Assembly: GCA_963989385.1 (NCBI GenBank)
Contig: OZ022506.1
Location: 62,693,434 to 62,757,433 of the forward strand
From: Ctena decussata
Taxonomy: Eukaryota > Mollusca > Bivalvia > Lucinida > Lucinidae
Length of the DNA: 64,000 nt
Direction: 5' to 3'
How positions within the stretch are numbered: position 1 is the first letter of the stretch; each line of letters opens with the position of its first letter. Of the stretch, positions 1 through 10,768 are shown one piece after another. Both the position numbers and the translations under genes were made by a program. The notes under the pieces were generated by a model that was not told the origin of the DNA, ran no database searches, and saw only the letters and a list, made by a program, of their open reading frames with translations.

Positions 1-1605
1 CTGTTCTCAATCCAACGATACAAAAAGCCATTGTCAACTCATTTTCAAAATATGGACCTTCTACCTTGCACAGCTACGGAGAAATTACGAAAAATGACAG
101 TACTGACTGCATGGATAGAAAGAAAAGTGAAATAAATACAGGGAAAAACATATAAAAGAAGGCCAGTTCTTTATCCCACAATACCACTTGTAATTGTCAA
201 CCTGTATACCAAATACAAATTTTCTATCTTAAACCACTGCGGAGATATCTTTGATGAAATTAAGTGGAGAAAATACAAGAAAAACAAAGAAGAGAAAGCC
301 TGTTTTCAATCCCACAATACAACTAAACATTGTCAACTCATATATCAAATATGAACTTTCTATCTTAAACCATTGCCGAGATATCTTTGACGAAAAACAG
401 TGGAGAGAAAGAAAAAGGGACAAATACAAGAAAAACAAAGAAAAGAAATCGTGTTTTCAATTCCACGATACAACTTGTCATTGTCAATTAATATACCAAA
501 TATGAACCTTCTACCTTGAACACTTGCTGAGAAATCTTTTACGAAAAATGACACCACTGAAAGCATGGAGAGAGAGAGAAGTGAACAAATACATGGAAGA
601 ACAAGCAGGAGAAAGCTTGTTGTCTATCCCACGATACAACTTGTGGTTGTCAATCTGTATACCAAATATGATCTTTCTATCTCATACCGTTGGGGAGATA
701 TCTTTGACAAAAAAGTGTGGAGAGAACGAAAAAGGGACAAATACAGATGAGAACACATTGGAGAGTGTCCGTTCTCAATCCGACGATACAACTTGTCATT
801 TTCAACCTGTATACAGTCTGGGGACTTATGGTTTTCTATAACGCACATTTGTGATGGTGAGCCGTAACTCTTACATTTTCCAGTCCAACTCACTAAAATG
901 GCAATTTAACCACTGGCAGAACTCACTAAAATGGCAATTTAACCACTGGCAGTGTTCAGTATGACCTGTCTACACTCAAAATTGCTATTTGGTCCAGCCC
1001 TTAACTATTCTGAGTATAAACAATCTGTATTTTGGTATATCAGTAGAATTATGGTCAAAATTAGGCAAATATTGCTGTACATTTGACTTGTTTTATTTCC
1101 AAGAAAAATACAAGTTTACTTTCTATTTTTTATGAAGTGTTACGATCAAATTTGTCCATAATGCTTGATTATTTGTAATGGATGCTAACTGTACGAGTTA
1201 CTCAATACTCGACAGAAAAGTACTTGGGGGTTTTCGCCTTTGTTATGATCAGCCATAACACCAGAAGAAACCAATGTTATGACTTTCCATCACGTTTCAT
1301 CATTTGGACATGTAGTGACATCTTGTGGTAAAATTTCAGTAATTATGTTATGGTAAGCCATCATGCCAGTTCATTTAAAGTGCATGGTTAACCATCACAA
1401 ATATACGTAATGGAAATCCATAAGTCCCCAGACTGGTATACCAAACATCAAGTTTCTATCTTATACGGTTGAGAAGATATCTTTGACAAATAAGTGTTAC
1501 GGAATTACGGAAGGACGGATGAACGGAACCACAGACGGAACCACGGACAGATGTTAATGAGTATACCGCTACACACACTTTTTTCAAAGCGGTGGTATAA
1601 CAAAC
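1..1605 (+). mobile_element. Pearl/HINE-like element P1, core-repeat array, 5' end outside window
   Basis: About six diverged direct repeats of roughly 130-165 bp start near 3, 168, 301, 453, 618 and 770. Each carries a version of 'cgatacaacttgtcattgtc' followed by 'ggagatatctttgac'. The array resumes after an inserted MITE (814-1435) and ends in a GGAC-like microsatellite (about 1508-1550) and a GC hairpin at 1563-1600 (ataccgct paired with agcggtggtat). Direct repeats, then an ACGG microsatellite, then a hairpin is the layout described for bivalve pearl elements, which are non-autonomous Helentron relatives. That assignment is inference. Short ORFs in it are repeat-derived and not counted as genes. 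Confidence 0.6.
814..1435. mobile_element. 622-bp TIR MITE with 5-bp TSD inside P1
   Basis: The left end reads cagtctggggacttatgg and the right end is its reverse complement. Similarity extends about 50 bp inward on both sides through 'ttgtgatggt'. It is flanked by the direct repeat gtata (809-813 and 1436-1440). Neighbouring P1 units read 'cctgtataccaaa' without interruption, so they give the empty site and support precise insertion. Inside, a roughly 32-bp stretch with 'cactaaaatggcaattt' is directly duplicated (887-950). No coding capacity. Superfamily not determined. Confidence 0.8.
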
Positions 1606-1609
1606 AAAC

Positions 1610-1925
1610 AAAATTCTTTAAGTATTTAATTGTATGTCCAAAGATAAGGAGGTTAAGACCATGAAATTGAGGGTACAAGAAATTGTCATCTAAGTCCTCC
1701 AGTGGCCTTGAAAATAAGGTCAAGGTCATCAAAATCTAATCAGCTCATAAACTTGTCTCAATTATATAGCCATACAAGATTGGTGAAATTCTATCCATTG
1801 GTTCAGGAGATATCATGGGTACAAGAAATTGTCATTTAAATCATCCAGTGACCTTGAAATGACTTCAAGGGCACCAAAATCAGAACAGCTCTTAAACTTA
1901 TCCCAACTAGAAAATTATGTCTGTA
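1610..1925. repeat. Diverged tandem repeat with AAGGTCA motifs
   Basis: Two units of about 165 bp share 'gtacaagaaattgtcat', 'cctccagtg', 'ccttgaaa' and 'aatcagctc'. Related units lie at 2860-3230, on the other side of P2, so P2 appears to have inserted into an older array. One unit contains AAGGTCAAGGTCA. No gene seen. Confidence 0.6.
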
Positions 1926-1929
1926 AGAC

Positions 1930-2828
1930 ACTAATGATGCCCCCGTGCAGCGCCTGTCACATGATACGTATATATCCATAAAGCACCTACAAAGAATCCA
2001 TTGAAAACATAGCCTGCCATGAAAAAAACTGCCCAAAATGACTAAGTTAAAAAGCTGTGATTCTGTCAAAATTAATTCTAGACCTATCAATATGCCTCAT
2101 CATATCTTCAAATATGTCCACCATATGTAGACAAGGTTTGAAAAAGATACATTAAAAACTGTGGAGCAAGTTGATAACACAAAATCCATACCCTACAATG
2201 CAAAATTTCCCTAGAATGACTAAGTTCAAAAGGCCATAATTCTGTCAAGATTAATTCTAGTGCCATCAAAAACCCACATGCACATCTTCAATACATTCAC
2301 AGCATGTATGCAAAGTTTGAAAAAGATCCATTGAAAACTGTGAGAGGAGTTGATTACACAAACTCTATACCCTACAATGGCAAAATTTGCCTAAAATGAC
2401 TAAGTTCAAAAGGCCGTAATTCTGTCAAAATTAATTCTAGGTCCAACAAAAATCCACATGCACATCTTCAATATGTCCACAACATGTATGCAAGGTTTGA
2501 AAAAGATCCATTGAAACTGTGGGAGGAGTTGATTACACAAACTCTATACCCTACAATGCAAAAATTTGCCTAAAATGACTAAGTTCAAAAAGCCGTAATT
2601 CTGTCAAAATTAATTTTAGGTCCAATGAAAATCTACATGCACATCTTCAATATGTCCATAACATGTATGCAAGGTTTGAGAAAGATCCGTTGAAAACTGT
2701 GGGAGGAGTTGATTACACAAACTCTATACCATAAAGCGTGACGAACAGACAGACGGACAGACGGACAGACAGACAGACAGGGGCAAATCTTAATGCCCCC
2801 TGACTATCGTCACGGGGGCATAATAATG
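1930..2828. mobile_element. Pearl/HINE-like element P2
   Basis: About four direct repeats of roughly 180 bp (marker 'atgcaaggtttgaaaaagat') are followed by an ACAGACGG microsatellite (2745-2785) and a terminal hairpin (2792-2820, atgccccc paired with gggggcat). The left end carries 'tgcccccgtg' (1938-1947), the inverse of 'cacgggggca' at the right end. Same architecture as P1 with unrelated core sequence. Probably mobilised by a Helitron/Helentron enzyme encoded elsewhere (inference). Confidence 0.6.
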
Positions 2829-2859
2829 TACCATGCACGTTTAGTGAAATACCCATCGA

Positions 2860-3230
2860 TAGAGGTTAAGACCAAGCAATTTATGGTACAAGAAATTGTA
2901 GTCGAAGTCCTCCAGTGACTTTGAAAATGACTTCAAGGTCACAAAAATCTAAACAGCTCTTAAACTTATCCCAATAATGTACCCATGCAAGTTGCTGAAA
3001 TTTCATCCATTGGTTTAGGAGAAATTTTGGGTACAAGAAATTGTCAGCTACATGTAAGTCCTCCAGTGACCATGAAAATGAGGTCAGGTCACCAAAATCT
3101 AATCAGCTCTGAAACTTGTCCCAATGATGTATCCACGCAAGTTTGGTTAAATTCTGTGAATTGGTTCAAGAGATTTCGTGCATACAAGAAACTGTCATGC
3201 CGATTCTCCGGGATCTGCACTGAAAACAAT
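2860..3230. repeat. Continuation of the 165-bp tandem repeat
   Basis: Two further diverged units of the array at 1610-1925, again with 'gtacaagaaattgt', 'cctccagtgac' and 'aatcagctctgaaactt'. The split suggests P2 lies inside this array. Confidence 0.5.
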
Positions 3231-3235
3231 ATTTC

Positions 3236-3640
3236 CCCCTCACCTTTAATGGGCGGGGGGGGGCATAAATATCAAAAAGGGGCATAACTCTGGCAAAATG
3301 GATCAAAACTAAAAATCAAAATCTTAATGCCCAACTTCATACCAATATGGGTTCATATACTTAATTTCAAGAAAATCCGTCAAACAGTCTAGCAGGGGTT
3401 GCGATAACAAACACTTTTTACCAATTTACAAAGGGGAATAACTCAGCACTAAAACCCTTCCGGAAAAAAATGAAAAAAATACATATCAACTCTTTTCATA
3501 TGCTGTATTCATTGAAAAATTTGAAAGAAAATCGGAGCAAATTTACTGCGTTGCGGAAGGACAGGTGGGTGGAAGGAAGGACAACGTTAAACAGTATACC
3601 CCGTCAAACACTTTTGCAGGGGGGGGGGGTATAAATAGAG
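3236..3640. mobile_element. Pearl/HINE-like element P3
   Basis: The left end has 'ctcacctttaatgg' followed by a G run and 'cataa'. The interior has 'ggggcataactctggcaaa' and a GGAAGGACA microsatellite near 3555-3585. The right end forms a hairpin (3595-3637) with a 10-base G run. The left-end motif recurs in both arms of the large palindrome at 51654-53075, so the families are related. No coding capacity. Confidence 0.5.
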
Positions 3641-3671
3641 ACTTCTGGAATTATATACGGGGCTCCATTAA

Positions 3672-3908
3672 ACTGAGCCACATCAGATGACGTCCAGCTA
3701 TGTTGCAGTTTTGTCATGTGATATTCAGATCATCCTTATCGTTTACAAATGGTGTATAGGCTTTACTACTGACTGTATGGGGGCTATTCCATAGATGGCT
3801 GAGGTGACAAGTAAAGGCTCAGATCCGACTGCACTCAAGTGCAGTCGGATCTGAGCCTTTACTTGTCACTAGTGCCACATTGTTCGAAATCACATGATGT
3901 GGCTCAAA
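3672..3908. mobile_element. Short foldback MITE
   Basis: Inverted ends read 'gagccacatca' (about 3676) and 'tgatgtggctc' (about 3894-3904). The middle carries the perfect palindrome annotated separately. No target-site duplication could be fixed. Confidence 0.5.
3804..3869. repeat. Perfect palindrome, 32-bp arms, 2-nt loop
   Basis: The arm begins gtgacaagtaaaggctcag and its exact reverse complement follows after the dinucleotide CA (3836-3837). There are no mismatches over 32 bp. Confidence 0.95.
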
Positions 3909-3964
3909 TATTTTGATCAGTGTTTGTTATCAGTTCCATCAGAGGCTACTGAAAGTTGTTGTGT

Positions 3965-4214
3965 TATTGTTTAACGTCCACGGTAAACAGCTATGGTCAT
4001 GTCGGGACGGTCAGTTAACCTAACCACACTATTCCTGGGCAGGCTTTGACCTCCTTAGCGGTTAACTAGTACTAAGTGCACAGACTTTCACCAGTAACTG
4101 ACAACTGCCCTTCTTGAATCAGCGGAAAGAAAATTGAAAGTAAGTGGCCCGACCGGGTATCGAACCTAGGTCTTCTGGCTTATAAGTTAGACGCTCTACC
4201 GACTGAAAGACCAC
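3965..4214 (-). mobile_element. tRNA-headed SINE, family A, copy 1
   Basis: On the minus strand the head has an A-box-like 'tcagtcggtagagcg' and a B box 'ggttcgatacc'. The body contains the reverse complement of 'taacgtccacggtaaacagc', shared with copy 2 at 26976-27257. The anticodon-loop region is degenerate, so this is not a functional tRNA gene. No clear target-site duplication. Confidence 0.75.
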
Positions 4215-4865
4215 AAAGGAGATGACTATTCCAAGCTACTACAAAACCACTCGGCTGAATGTGTAAAACGACCTCAAGCTACTGCAAGAGTCTGTTTGGA
4301 AAATGCCACTGCAATACGGCCTAGTAAATCTTCGCGAACCAAGCGTTAGTAAGTCCACTAAGTTCCTCAAGTAAGGAACAAAGTTGACTTACTGCCCTTG
4401 GCTTGCGAAGATGCTACTATCAATACATGTACAAACACGGACAGAACATGCGCGGCCTGTTGTCGTTATCCCTCTCCCTCTCTTTGCAGATATACATATT
4501 TTAAGAAATTATTTTGGTAACAAATACGCGGTAGCGTCTTTGAAGAGTGCAATATTGTCTGTATTGTTTGTATATAAATATTTTTGTTTATAATATCAGT
4601 AAAACGGATACTCAAATCAGAAGTATCTAATATTTTGTCCTACATGTATAGGTTTATAAAAGACTTGGATGTTTTATGTTTTCCGTATAATTTGTTTTTC
4701 GGGACCAAGGTTGAATTTTGTCAACAGTTTAAAAAACAAAAACAACGAAAAAATGCGGTAGTTTATGCTACTGCCCGTTTTAAGGTGGTAGTCCCGATGT
4801 TAGTCTTACTCTAAGTAGTTTTGTGGTATATATAACACTACGCGCTTTATGTCTTCTATTGTCTA
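4215..4865. other. Mostly unassigned, possible 5' part of LINE-A
   Basis: No supported gene. The last tens of bases before 4866 are probably LINE sequence, but the truncation point is not visible. Confidence 0.4.
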
Positions 4866-5891
4866 TTGCCGGTAAGCATGAACCACCACCAAGTAAATCA
4901 AGTTGACACGCATAAACACTTAGGTCTAACATTCACTTGTGACGGTACCTGGCATGCACATCTAACTGAGATAAAATCTAAAGCTTGGTATCGAATAAAT
5001 GTAATGAGACAGTTGAAATTTGTTCTTGACAGAAAGTCACTACAGTCTATACACTTCTCTTTCATCCGTCCAGTCTTAGAGTATGCTGATGTCGTGTCGG
5101 ATAACTGCACCCAGTACGAAGCAAACGAGCTTGAAAAGATCCAGATTGAGGCCGCACGCATCGTTACAGGGTCTACAAAACTAGTATCTATAGATGCTTT
5201 ATATACTGAGACTGGATGGAAAACTTTAGCATCACGAAGAAGCAAGCACAAACTTACCCTGTTCTATAAGATGAAATCTGGCATGAGTCCAAACTATTTA
5301 ACAACTCTAGTTCCACCTTTGGTTGGTAATACCTCTAACTATAACTTACGTAATGCTAATGATATAGGAACAGTACACTCTAACTCACAACTTTACTATA
5401 ATTCTTTTCTTCCTTCTGCTATTCGCAAATGGAACGAATTACCAGAGGACATTCGCCAGTCAGACAGCATTGCATCTTTCAAAAGACATCTAAACAGTGG
5501 TAGTATTACTCCTCCAACTTTTTACTATGCTGGGACGCGTGACGGACAAATATACCATACGAGATTAAGAACTAATTGTAGTACTTTAAACCAACATCTT
5601 TATTCTAAAAATATAATTCAAAGCCCACTATGTGCTTGTGGATCTGTGGAGGACACAAAACACTTCCTATTTGAATGTCAAAGATACATGTATGATGAAA
5701 TAAGACACGAAATGATAACTGATGTGTCAAACTTCTGCACTCCCTCTACAAATTCCCTTCTATTTGGAGACGCATCCCTCTCTGTTGACGTCAACAGTCG
5801 CATTTTCTGTGCAGTCCAAAAATTTATACTGAAATCAAAGAGATTTAGACCAAATTACGACGCTATAGACAGTGTTCTAAGTGATACATAA
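4866..5891 (+). pseudogene. LINE-A: C-terminal part of a non-LTR reverse transcriptase polyprotein
   Basis: An uninterrupted 341-codon frame begins inside the protein; there is no endonuclease domain and no FADD/YADD catalytic motif. The N-terminal half has 'HKHLGLTF' and 'RPVLEYADVV', the segments that follow the reverse-transcriptase palm in Jockey/CR1-like LINEs, then 'WNELPEDIRQSDS'. Near the C-terminus a CxC...H...C cluster (CACG, then HFLFEC, about residues 257-270) resembles the terminal zinc-knuckle-like module of such LINEs. The intact frame suggests a young 5'-truncated insertion. It cannot copy itself. Confidence 0.8.
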
Positions 5892-6011
5892 CTTGTTAAA
5901 CTTGTTCAGTAAAACGCCACCTTCTGGCGAAATCGGTGACAATAATATCTTTGATCTTGAAACAGAGTTGGTTTCGCTTATCTTTCAGGGTTTTCTTACA
6001 AGAATACTACC

Positions 6012-6117
6012 CCAGCGGGCACATGGCGTCCGACTCGCGTCGAACCGACGTCGATGCGACGTCATTACGTCGCATCGACGTCGGTTCGACGTCATTTGGA
6101 CGTCGTATGCCCGCTGG
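6012..6117. mobile_element. GACGTC-rich foldback MITE, copy a
   Basis: Ends are ccagcgggc and gcccgctgg. The interior is an imperfect palindrome built from gacgtc and 'acgtcgcatcgacgtc'. Related copies lie at 7880, 10557 and 12874. This copy interrupts the 3' UTR of LINE-A and is therefore younger than it. Confidence 0.85.
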
Positions 6118-6159
6118 AACTTTAAGTATAAATAGCTAATCAATCCTCGTGGAGTTTCT

Positions 6160-6228
6160 TTTTCTTTTTTTTCCTTTCCTTTCCTTTCCTTTCCTTCTCG
6201 CTTTCTTTTTTTTTTTTTTTCTTCTACT
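6160..6228. repeat. Pyrimidine microsatellite (TTTCC)n/(T)n
   Basis: Runs of tttcc and poly-T within the LINE-A 3' region. Confidence 0.9.
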
Positions 6229-6489
6229 GTACCTTCTATATGCACCTTAAGATATAAATACGAGCAAATGCCACATTTAAATGTTTACTTATGTTACTCT
6301 TGGCTCAAATCACATTTAGATTATTGTAAATTAGTTTTTGAAGTATGGGATACAGATTCACAAAAGTCTTATGACTTCCTTCTGAATCCCATTTGTATAA
6401 CATAATATAAATATGTAATTATGTATTGATATGTTTGTAAATTATGATTGTTTATACAAATAAAATATTGTTTAAACTAAACTAAACTA

Positions 6490-6990
6490 TTGTCCTCTAT
6501 GTCTTCTTTTGTCCTCGTTTCTGTGTTTATCATTCCGAACACCTCGTTTGGGGAGGAGGAAGCTATTCTGTATGCTTCATTTGCATTTTTTTGTTCTATG
6601 CGTGTGTGTGTGTATTTCTTTCTTTTCCTCTTGATGAGTAGAGTTGGCTGCCGTCGGTGACTGTGGCATACCCTGGACATTTTCTATTAATTTTTTGGTA
6701 ACGTAAATATCACTAAAATATCATCCAACAATATTACCTCTGCTTGGCTTTGTGGAAGACTGTGGCGGGCTCAGATTCCATACCAGCCAACAACTGAAAA
6801 ATTCTCTCTGTCAATCAATAGCAAATCAGAATCTGTTTCGAGACAAGAATCTTAAAGGCAGCGAAAGGAAAGTGATGGGATATGCAGTGCCCAAGATACA
6901 TTTATACTTTTTACAATCATCACCCGTTCGGCCAAAAGATTACTAATAAACTGTCGAGAATAACAAAACGCAATTTTTCTACAATAGAAA
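6490..6990. other. No gene recognised
   Basis: Short ORFs on both strands lack recognisable motifs or splice context. A short GT run lies near 6602-6612. Confidence 0.5.
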
Positions 6991-6992
6991 TT

Positions 6993-7221
6993 GAGCCGCG
7001 ACACGAGAGAAAACAAAGTGGTTGTACGCCCAGCACCGACTCATATCAGCCTGGGCATCCGCCCAGTCTGATCAGAGTCTTCGCTGTCCGCATGGAGATA
7101 GCTTAGTACCTTAGCTCCCTTTAAGCGCTTAGCGAAGTGTCTGATTGGACTGGGCAGATGCCGAGGCTGATCTGAGTCTGCGCTGGGCGCACAACCACTT
7201 TGTTTTCTCTTGTCGCAGCTC
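6993..7221. mobile_element. GAGCCGCGACAC foldback MITE, copy 1
   Basis: Left end gagccgcgacac, right end tgtcgcagctc. Arms of about 100 bp contain 'aaagtggttgt' and its complement 'acaaccactttg', so the whole element can fold into one long hairpin. Other copies: 13158, 17210, 22151, 22942, 61137, plus a half copy ending at 34609. Confidence 0.85.
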
Positions 7222-7388
7222 TTTTTTTTTGTATATGACTACAGGTTAGCAGTATAAAACTTTTATAATAATGATGCGTTGTTGACTGAGTATCTTACAT
7301 TATTATAAACACACAGTACTTAATTTAGTCATGAATTCAAATGACAAGAGAGAAAATAATCTTTTAAAGTAAAAAAGTACACTTTCAG

Positions 7389-7676
7389 GGGAAGCAACTC
7401 TGAGCTTTTCATTTTTGCCTCCCTTTCAATGGACGGCAATCCTTAAAGGAAAGTATTTGCTGACCTACGAGCAAAGTCCTTACTTTCTGACCTACGAGCA
7501 AAGTCCTTACTTTCTGACCTACGAGCAAAGTCCTTCCTTTCTGACCTACGAGCAAAGTCTTTCCTTTAAGAGCACACCTCATTGTGGAAGGAGTTCGTTC
7601 GCCATGGAAGTAAACAGGACGTCACAAAAAGTTGTTCCCTTTGGTGATATGGTGAAACACTCTGGGATGTACCCAT
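7389..7676 (+). mobile_element. AAAGGAAAG foldback family, copy with a 27-bp expansion
   Basis: Shares 'ggggaagcaact', 'cttaaaggaaag' and 'ctttcctttaagag' with copies near 15060, 19190, 21418 and 24374. At 7459-7565 the loop is expanded into four 27-bp units (marker tgacctacgagcaaag), each of which can itself form a small hairpin. The ORF across it is only the translated repeat. Confidence 0.7.
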
Positions 7677-7879
7677 AGACCACTACAAAACCATGCATCA
7701 CTTTCAGATCACATCTGTTACATTCCACTAAATGAAGGAAAGTACACCACAGAAAATCTGCACCATTTTCGGCCCCAGCATCCTATCTTTTTGCAGTACT
7801 GCAGTACATGTATGACCTGGTATCAAATGATCTATTCTACCTAATGGGTAGAAAAAAAACTATTTACATGTACGTCATT

Positions 7880-7983
7880 AGCGGGCACATAACGTCCAAA
7901 TGACGTCATAATTACGTCGATGCGACGTCATTTCGTCACATCGACGTCAGTACGACGTCATGTCAACGTCATGTGCCTGCTGG
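7880..7983. mobile_element. GACGTC-rich foldback MITE, copy b
   Basis: Ends 'agcgggcacat' and 'atgtgcctgctgg', interior packed with gacgtc, including TGACGTCA near 7905. Confidence 0.8.
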
Positions 7984-8987
7984 GCAGCCCCTTGTCTACT
8001 GTGCCTGCTTCGAATTCATCAAAGGGAAGCAGATCGTAGAGGGTTGTTCCGCAGCGTTCTGTCGACCAACTGAGACATTGGTGAACAACATGCACTTGAA
8101 AAAAGTATTATGGACTATTCTAACATTGGTCGCCTATATAGCCTAATATCTAGTGATATGTTGCGTGACAAATCACTGGAAGGACTAGTGTGACGTTATT
8201 TAGCGCCATTCCGCATTTTTAAATGAAACACGATGGTGACCGCGCGATCCTACAGCTTATCACCTTCGGGCGCACAACGCTGAAATGTCGTTGTTAAACA
8301 ACGTTGTATGCCTGCCTGCTTGGTGTCTTTTCGAGACGAGATAAAGTGACAAAAGTTGTGACTTCCGTACGTTGCTACGGTTACAGAGTTTTGCTGCTGA
8401 GGTTATCCTCAGAATGGAAGCATACTGAGACATGACCATGCCAAAGAAATGATGATTGAGTCTGGTAAAATTAACGAAAACGGCATATACTCTAAATAAA
8501 TTTAAGATTCCTAAAATTTTAACTTTAAGTCTCTTAACGAGTTTTAGCATCTTACCCTACCAAGGCTACAGAAAATGAATTTTCATTAAAAAGCATTTTG
8601 TGACATTTTTCTTTTATCTGCTCAAAACAGATTAAGGTACTCATTAGAACATGTCAATAGTTCTTATGGGCACCAACAACATACGTTTTGAGCAGAATTA
8701 GATAACAAAAATAATGTATACATTGTATCCTCGCGAACCCTATTTTTTATATATATTATAGGGCCTAAAATGAGTGTTTTGCTGCATTGCTTGTTGGTAT
8801 AATTTTAACAAGAGTTGTCAGAAGACAACGAAGCACGCTTGGTGGGTGCTTGACTCTCACGGTTACAAAGCCCTTAAAACAAGTATGCTGATTGTAGCTG
8901 TAATAGATTGTGAGATACAGTCTCCGACTACGACGCCAGGGGTATAGCATAAGCACTCCTTTGCTTCGAACAGGCGCGCTGAAAACA
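7984..8987. other. Region 3' of the DUF1647 gene
   Basis: It probably includes the 3' UTR of the minus-strand gene ending at 8988. A repeat start-like sequence ('aacaagagttgtcagaag') lies near 8808. No other gene is supported and no clear polyadenylation signal could be assigned. Confidence 0.4.
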
Positions 8988-9539
8988 CTACCCATACCTA
9001 CAGCTCGTATACCATTTGGCATTTATATAGTCATTTATAAACTGAGGAAGAATACGCCATTCTTCTCCCTCAGAACAGTACTGATAAAAAGTAAATCGTT
9101 TAATCATGTGATCTTCTATGTCCTCATGATATAATCTACGCAACAGTATACTTAGAACTGACTGGTCATATCTATGGCACTCGTGATAATAATGATCTAT
9201 ATTAGAACACTGTAAATGGAGCAATGGGTAATTATCCAACACCATACAGCCCATTGATAAAGCACATGAAACCCAAGGTCGCATGAAAAATGTCTCGACA
9301 AAATCACTTTTATACACCGCTATAAATGTTCCCTCGAACTCGCTGGTTCTGTATAAACATGGCTGCTCCTTGAGAAATTTGAAAGTTGGTTCTTTTGTTC
9401 TTGCAGCGATTGAATTTCCACCCTCACCAGCCATAACTCCTTGCTGTTTAACCTTCTCAAAGAACCATGTGAGGTTGCTGGTTTTTAATCGGACTGATGC
9501 GTCCATCCACATGGCAAACGGATATTCATTTAACACAAT
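8988..9539 (-). CDS. DUF1647-type protein, coding exon 4 (last)
   Basis: Acceptor 'tttttcag' precedes ATT GTG (phase 0), and the exon runs to the stop at 8988. It encodes residues 180-362 of the reconstructed protein. Visible motifs are WMDASVR (190-196), T227...FKFL, WVSCAL (268-273), a cysteine at 277, and ECHRYDQSVLSILL (299-312). This order (W-D-A-S-R, then W..CAL...C, then CHR.DQS) matches what I recall of DUF1647 proteins, which are predicted to be Golgi/secretory glycosyltransferase-like. WMDAS may play the role of a DxD-type metal/nucleotide-sugar site (inference). One N-glycosylation sequon, NLT, begins at 201. The intact frame and consensus acceptor argue for a live gene. Confidence 0.85.
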   Translation of the reverse strand: MVLNEYPFAMWMDASVRLKTSNLTWFFEKVKQQGVMAGEGGNSIAARTKEPTFKFLKEQPCLYRTSEFEGTFIAVYKSDFVETFFMRPWVSCALSMGCMVLDNYPLLHLQCSNIDHYYHECHRYDQSVLSILLRRLYHEDIEDHMIKRFTFYQYCSEGEEWRILPQFINDYINAKWYTSCRYG

Positions 9540-9569
9540 CTGAAAAATACAACGTGTTACTCTTGTTAA

Positions 9570-9760
9570 CTCAAACACAGGTATCTCAAAGTACTGTCTT
9601 ATATCAAAGAATTTAGTATTGACGCATTTTCTTTTTTTTTTCTTTACATTTCAACTTTTCAGTGTTATCTCGAACTACTGGTATCCCAAACTAATTATTT
9701 TGGGATCAGAAAATTTACTTTGAGATAGCAGCAGTCTGAGATGATTTTCAAATTTGAGAT
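9570..9760. mobile_element. Degenerate 'tatctc' MITE copy
   Basis: 'ggtatctcaaagtactgtct', 'tatatcaaagaattta' and 'actttgagata' match the better-preserved copy at 34733-34924. It lies in intron 3 of the DUF1647 gene. Confidence 0.5.
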
Positions 9761-9834
9761 TGAGAACTGATTGTAATACTGAAATCATTAAAAACCGTGG
9801 TTATTGTCAGAGTTTCACAGTACATAAATATGTT

Positions 9835-10215
9835 CGTCAGTACGAGAGTGTTTTAATTCTTGTTTGTTCGAGAAAATTTCTCGTTAGTACGTGAATATTT
9901 CTCGTCACTGTGAGACAGGTTTTCGTTCGTGCGTATATCTTAATAATTTTATTATAGAAAGTGTCTTGTTAGTACAAGAATTGTTCTTGTTTCTTGTTCA
10001 AGTGAAAACGGTCCTTGCTTGTTCGAGAAAGTGTATAGTTCCAATGTAAATAGTTCTCTTTTTTTTCTATTTGTCTTCCAAGAAAGTTTCCCGGAAGAGT
10101 GTATGACTATTTCTCTTTAATATGAGAAAGTTTCAAATTAGGACGAGAACTGTTTGCATATCCATGAGAAATCGACCTATGAGAACGAACAATTCTCGTT
10201 ATACTCTCGTCCGTT
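9835..10215. repeat. Degenerate array of inverted TTCTCGTTNGTACGAGAA-like motifs
   Basis: Many short alternating-orientation pieces such as 'ttcgagaaaatttctcgtt', 'gtacgagaactg' and 'aattctcgttatactctcg', spaced 25-50 bp apart. Intronic. No boundaries could be set. Confidence 0.5.
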
Positions 10216-10277
10216 CGAGATTTTTTTTTTTTTTATATCTTCAGTTTGACATAAGTCGGCTTTCATTTTAGGCTTAC

Positions 10278-10382
10278 CTGTAAACAAACTGGTTTCCATG
10301 CGTAGCCTTTTAAAACCTTAAAGTGAGGAGGCATTTCTTCAAACGGAAATGGACGAACATCGCAATTACATACCGTCTTGAG
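10278..10382 (-). CDS. DUF1647-type protein, coding exon 3
   Basis: A 105-nt exon of 35 codons, phase 0 at both ends, with acceptor 'tttcag' and donor CAG|gtaagc. It encodes residues 145-179, including CNCDVRPFPF and YAWKP (171-175). The aromatic stretch followed by 'YxWKP' is the segment that links the N-terminal DLGL part to the WMDAS part in DUF1647 proteins. It was too short for an ORF screen and was found by extending the frame between exons 2 and 4. Confidence 0.85.
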
Positions 10383-10556
10383 CTGAAATAAAAATAAAAA
10401 TGAAAATGAATTTACTTTTTTCGAAATGATTTTTAAAAATGTGAATTAAATATGCTGTAAGATTTACCCAAAGTTTTGTTTAAACTTATAAAATTTTTAA
10501 GACTATCTGAAGGTCCCATACCAAATAATTATGCATCCACTCTAGAATAATTAAGC

Positions 10557-10631
10557 CCACGGCAGGTAAATGCCGCTGTGATGACGTCGCACTGACGCCG
10601 ATGCTACGTCATGACGTCACGTGCCCGCTGG
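10557..10631. mobile_element. GACGTC-rich foldback MITE, copy c (degenerate)
   Basis: The right end 'gtgcccgctggg' is preserved and the left end diverged. It contains TGACGTCA. Located in intron 2 of the DUF1647 gene. Confidence 0.6.
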
Positions 10632-10768
10632 GAGACATCTTTTAAGTTGTATGGGCACTCCGCCAAGGATAATAACTCCTGCTCAGAAACAGTTACGTCC
10701 CTCTTTCCTTTAGTGTTAACCTCTTTTGGAAGGCCTGCTTTATAAAGAAGCAAGCAGGTAGTCAGAAA

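Larger units (their letters stand above)
5892..6488 (+). mobile_element. LINE-A 3' UTR with AAACT tail
   Basis: AT-rich sequence follows the stop and ends in 'aaataaaatattgtttaaac' and an (AAACT)n tail at about 6470-6488, a typical LINE 3' end. It is interrupted by a foldback MITE (6012-6117) and a pyrimidine microsatellite (6160-6228). Confidence 0.6.

Noticed and set aside
5985..6245. Lysine/glutamate-rich minus-strand ORF
   Set aside because: It comes from the pyrimidine microsatellite and the GACGTC foldback.
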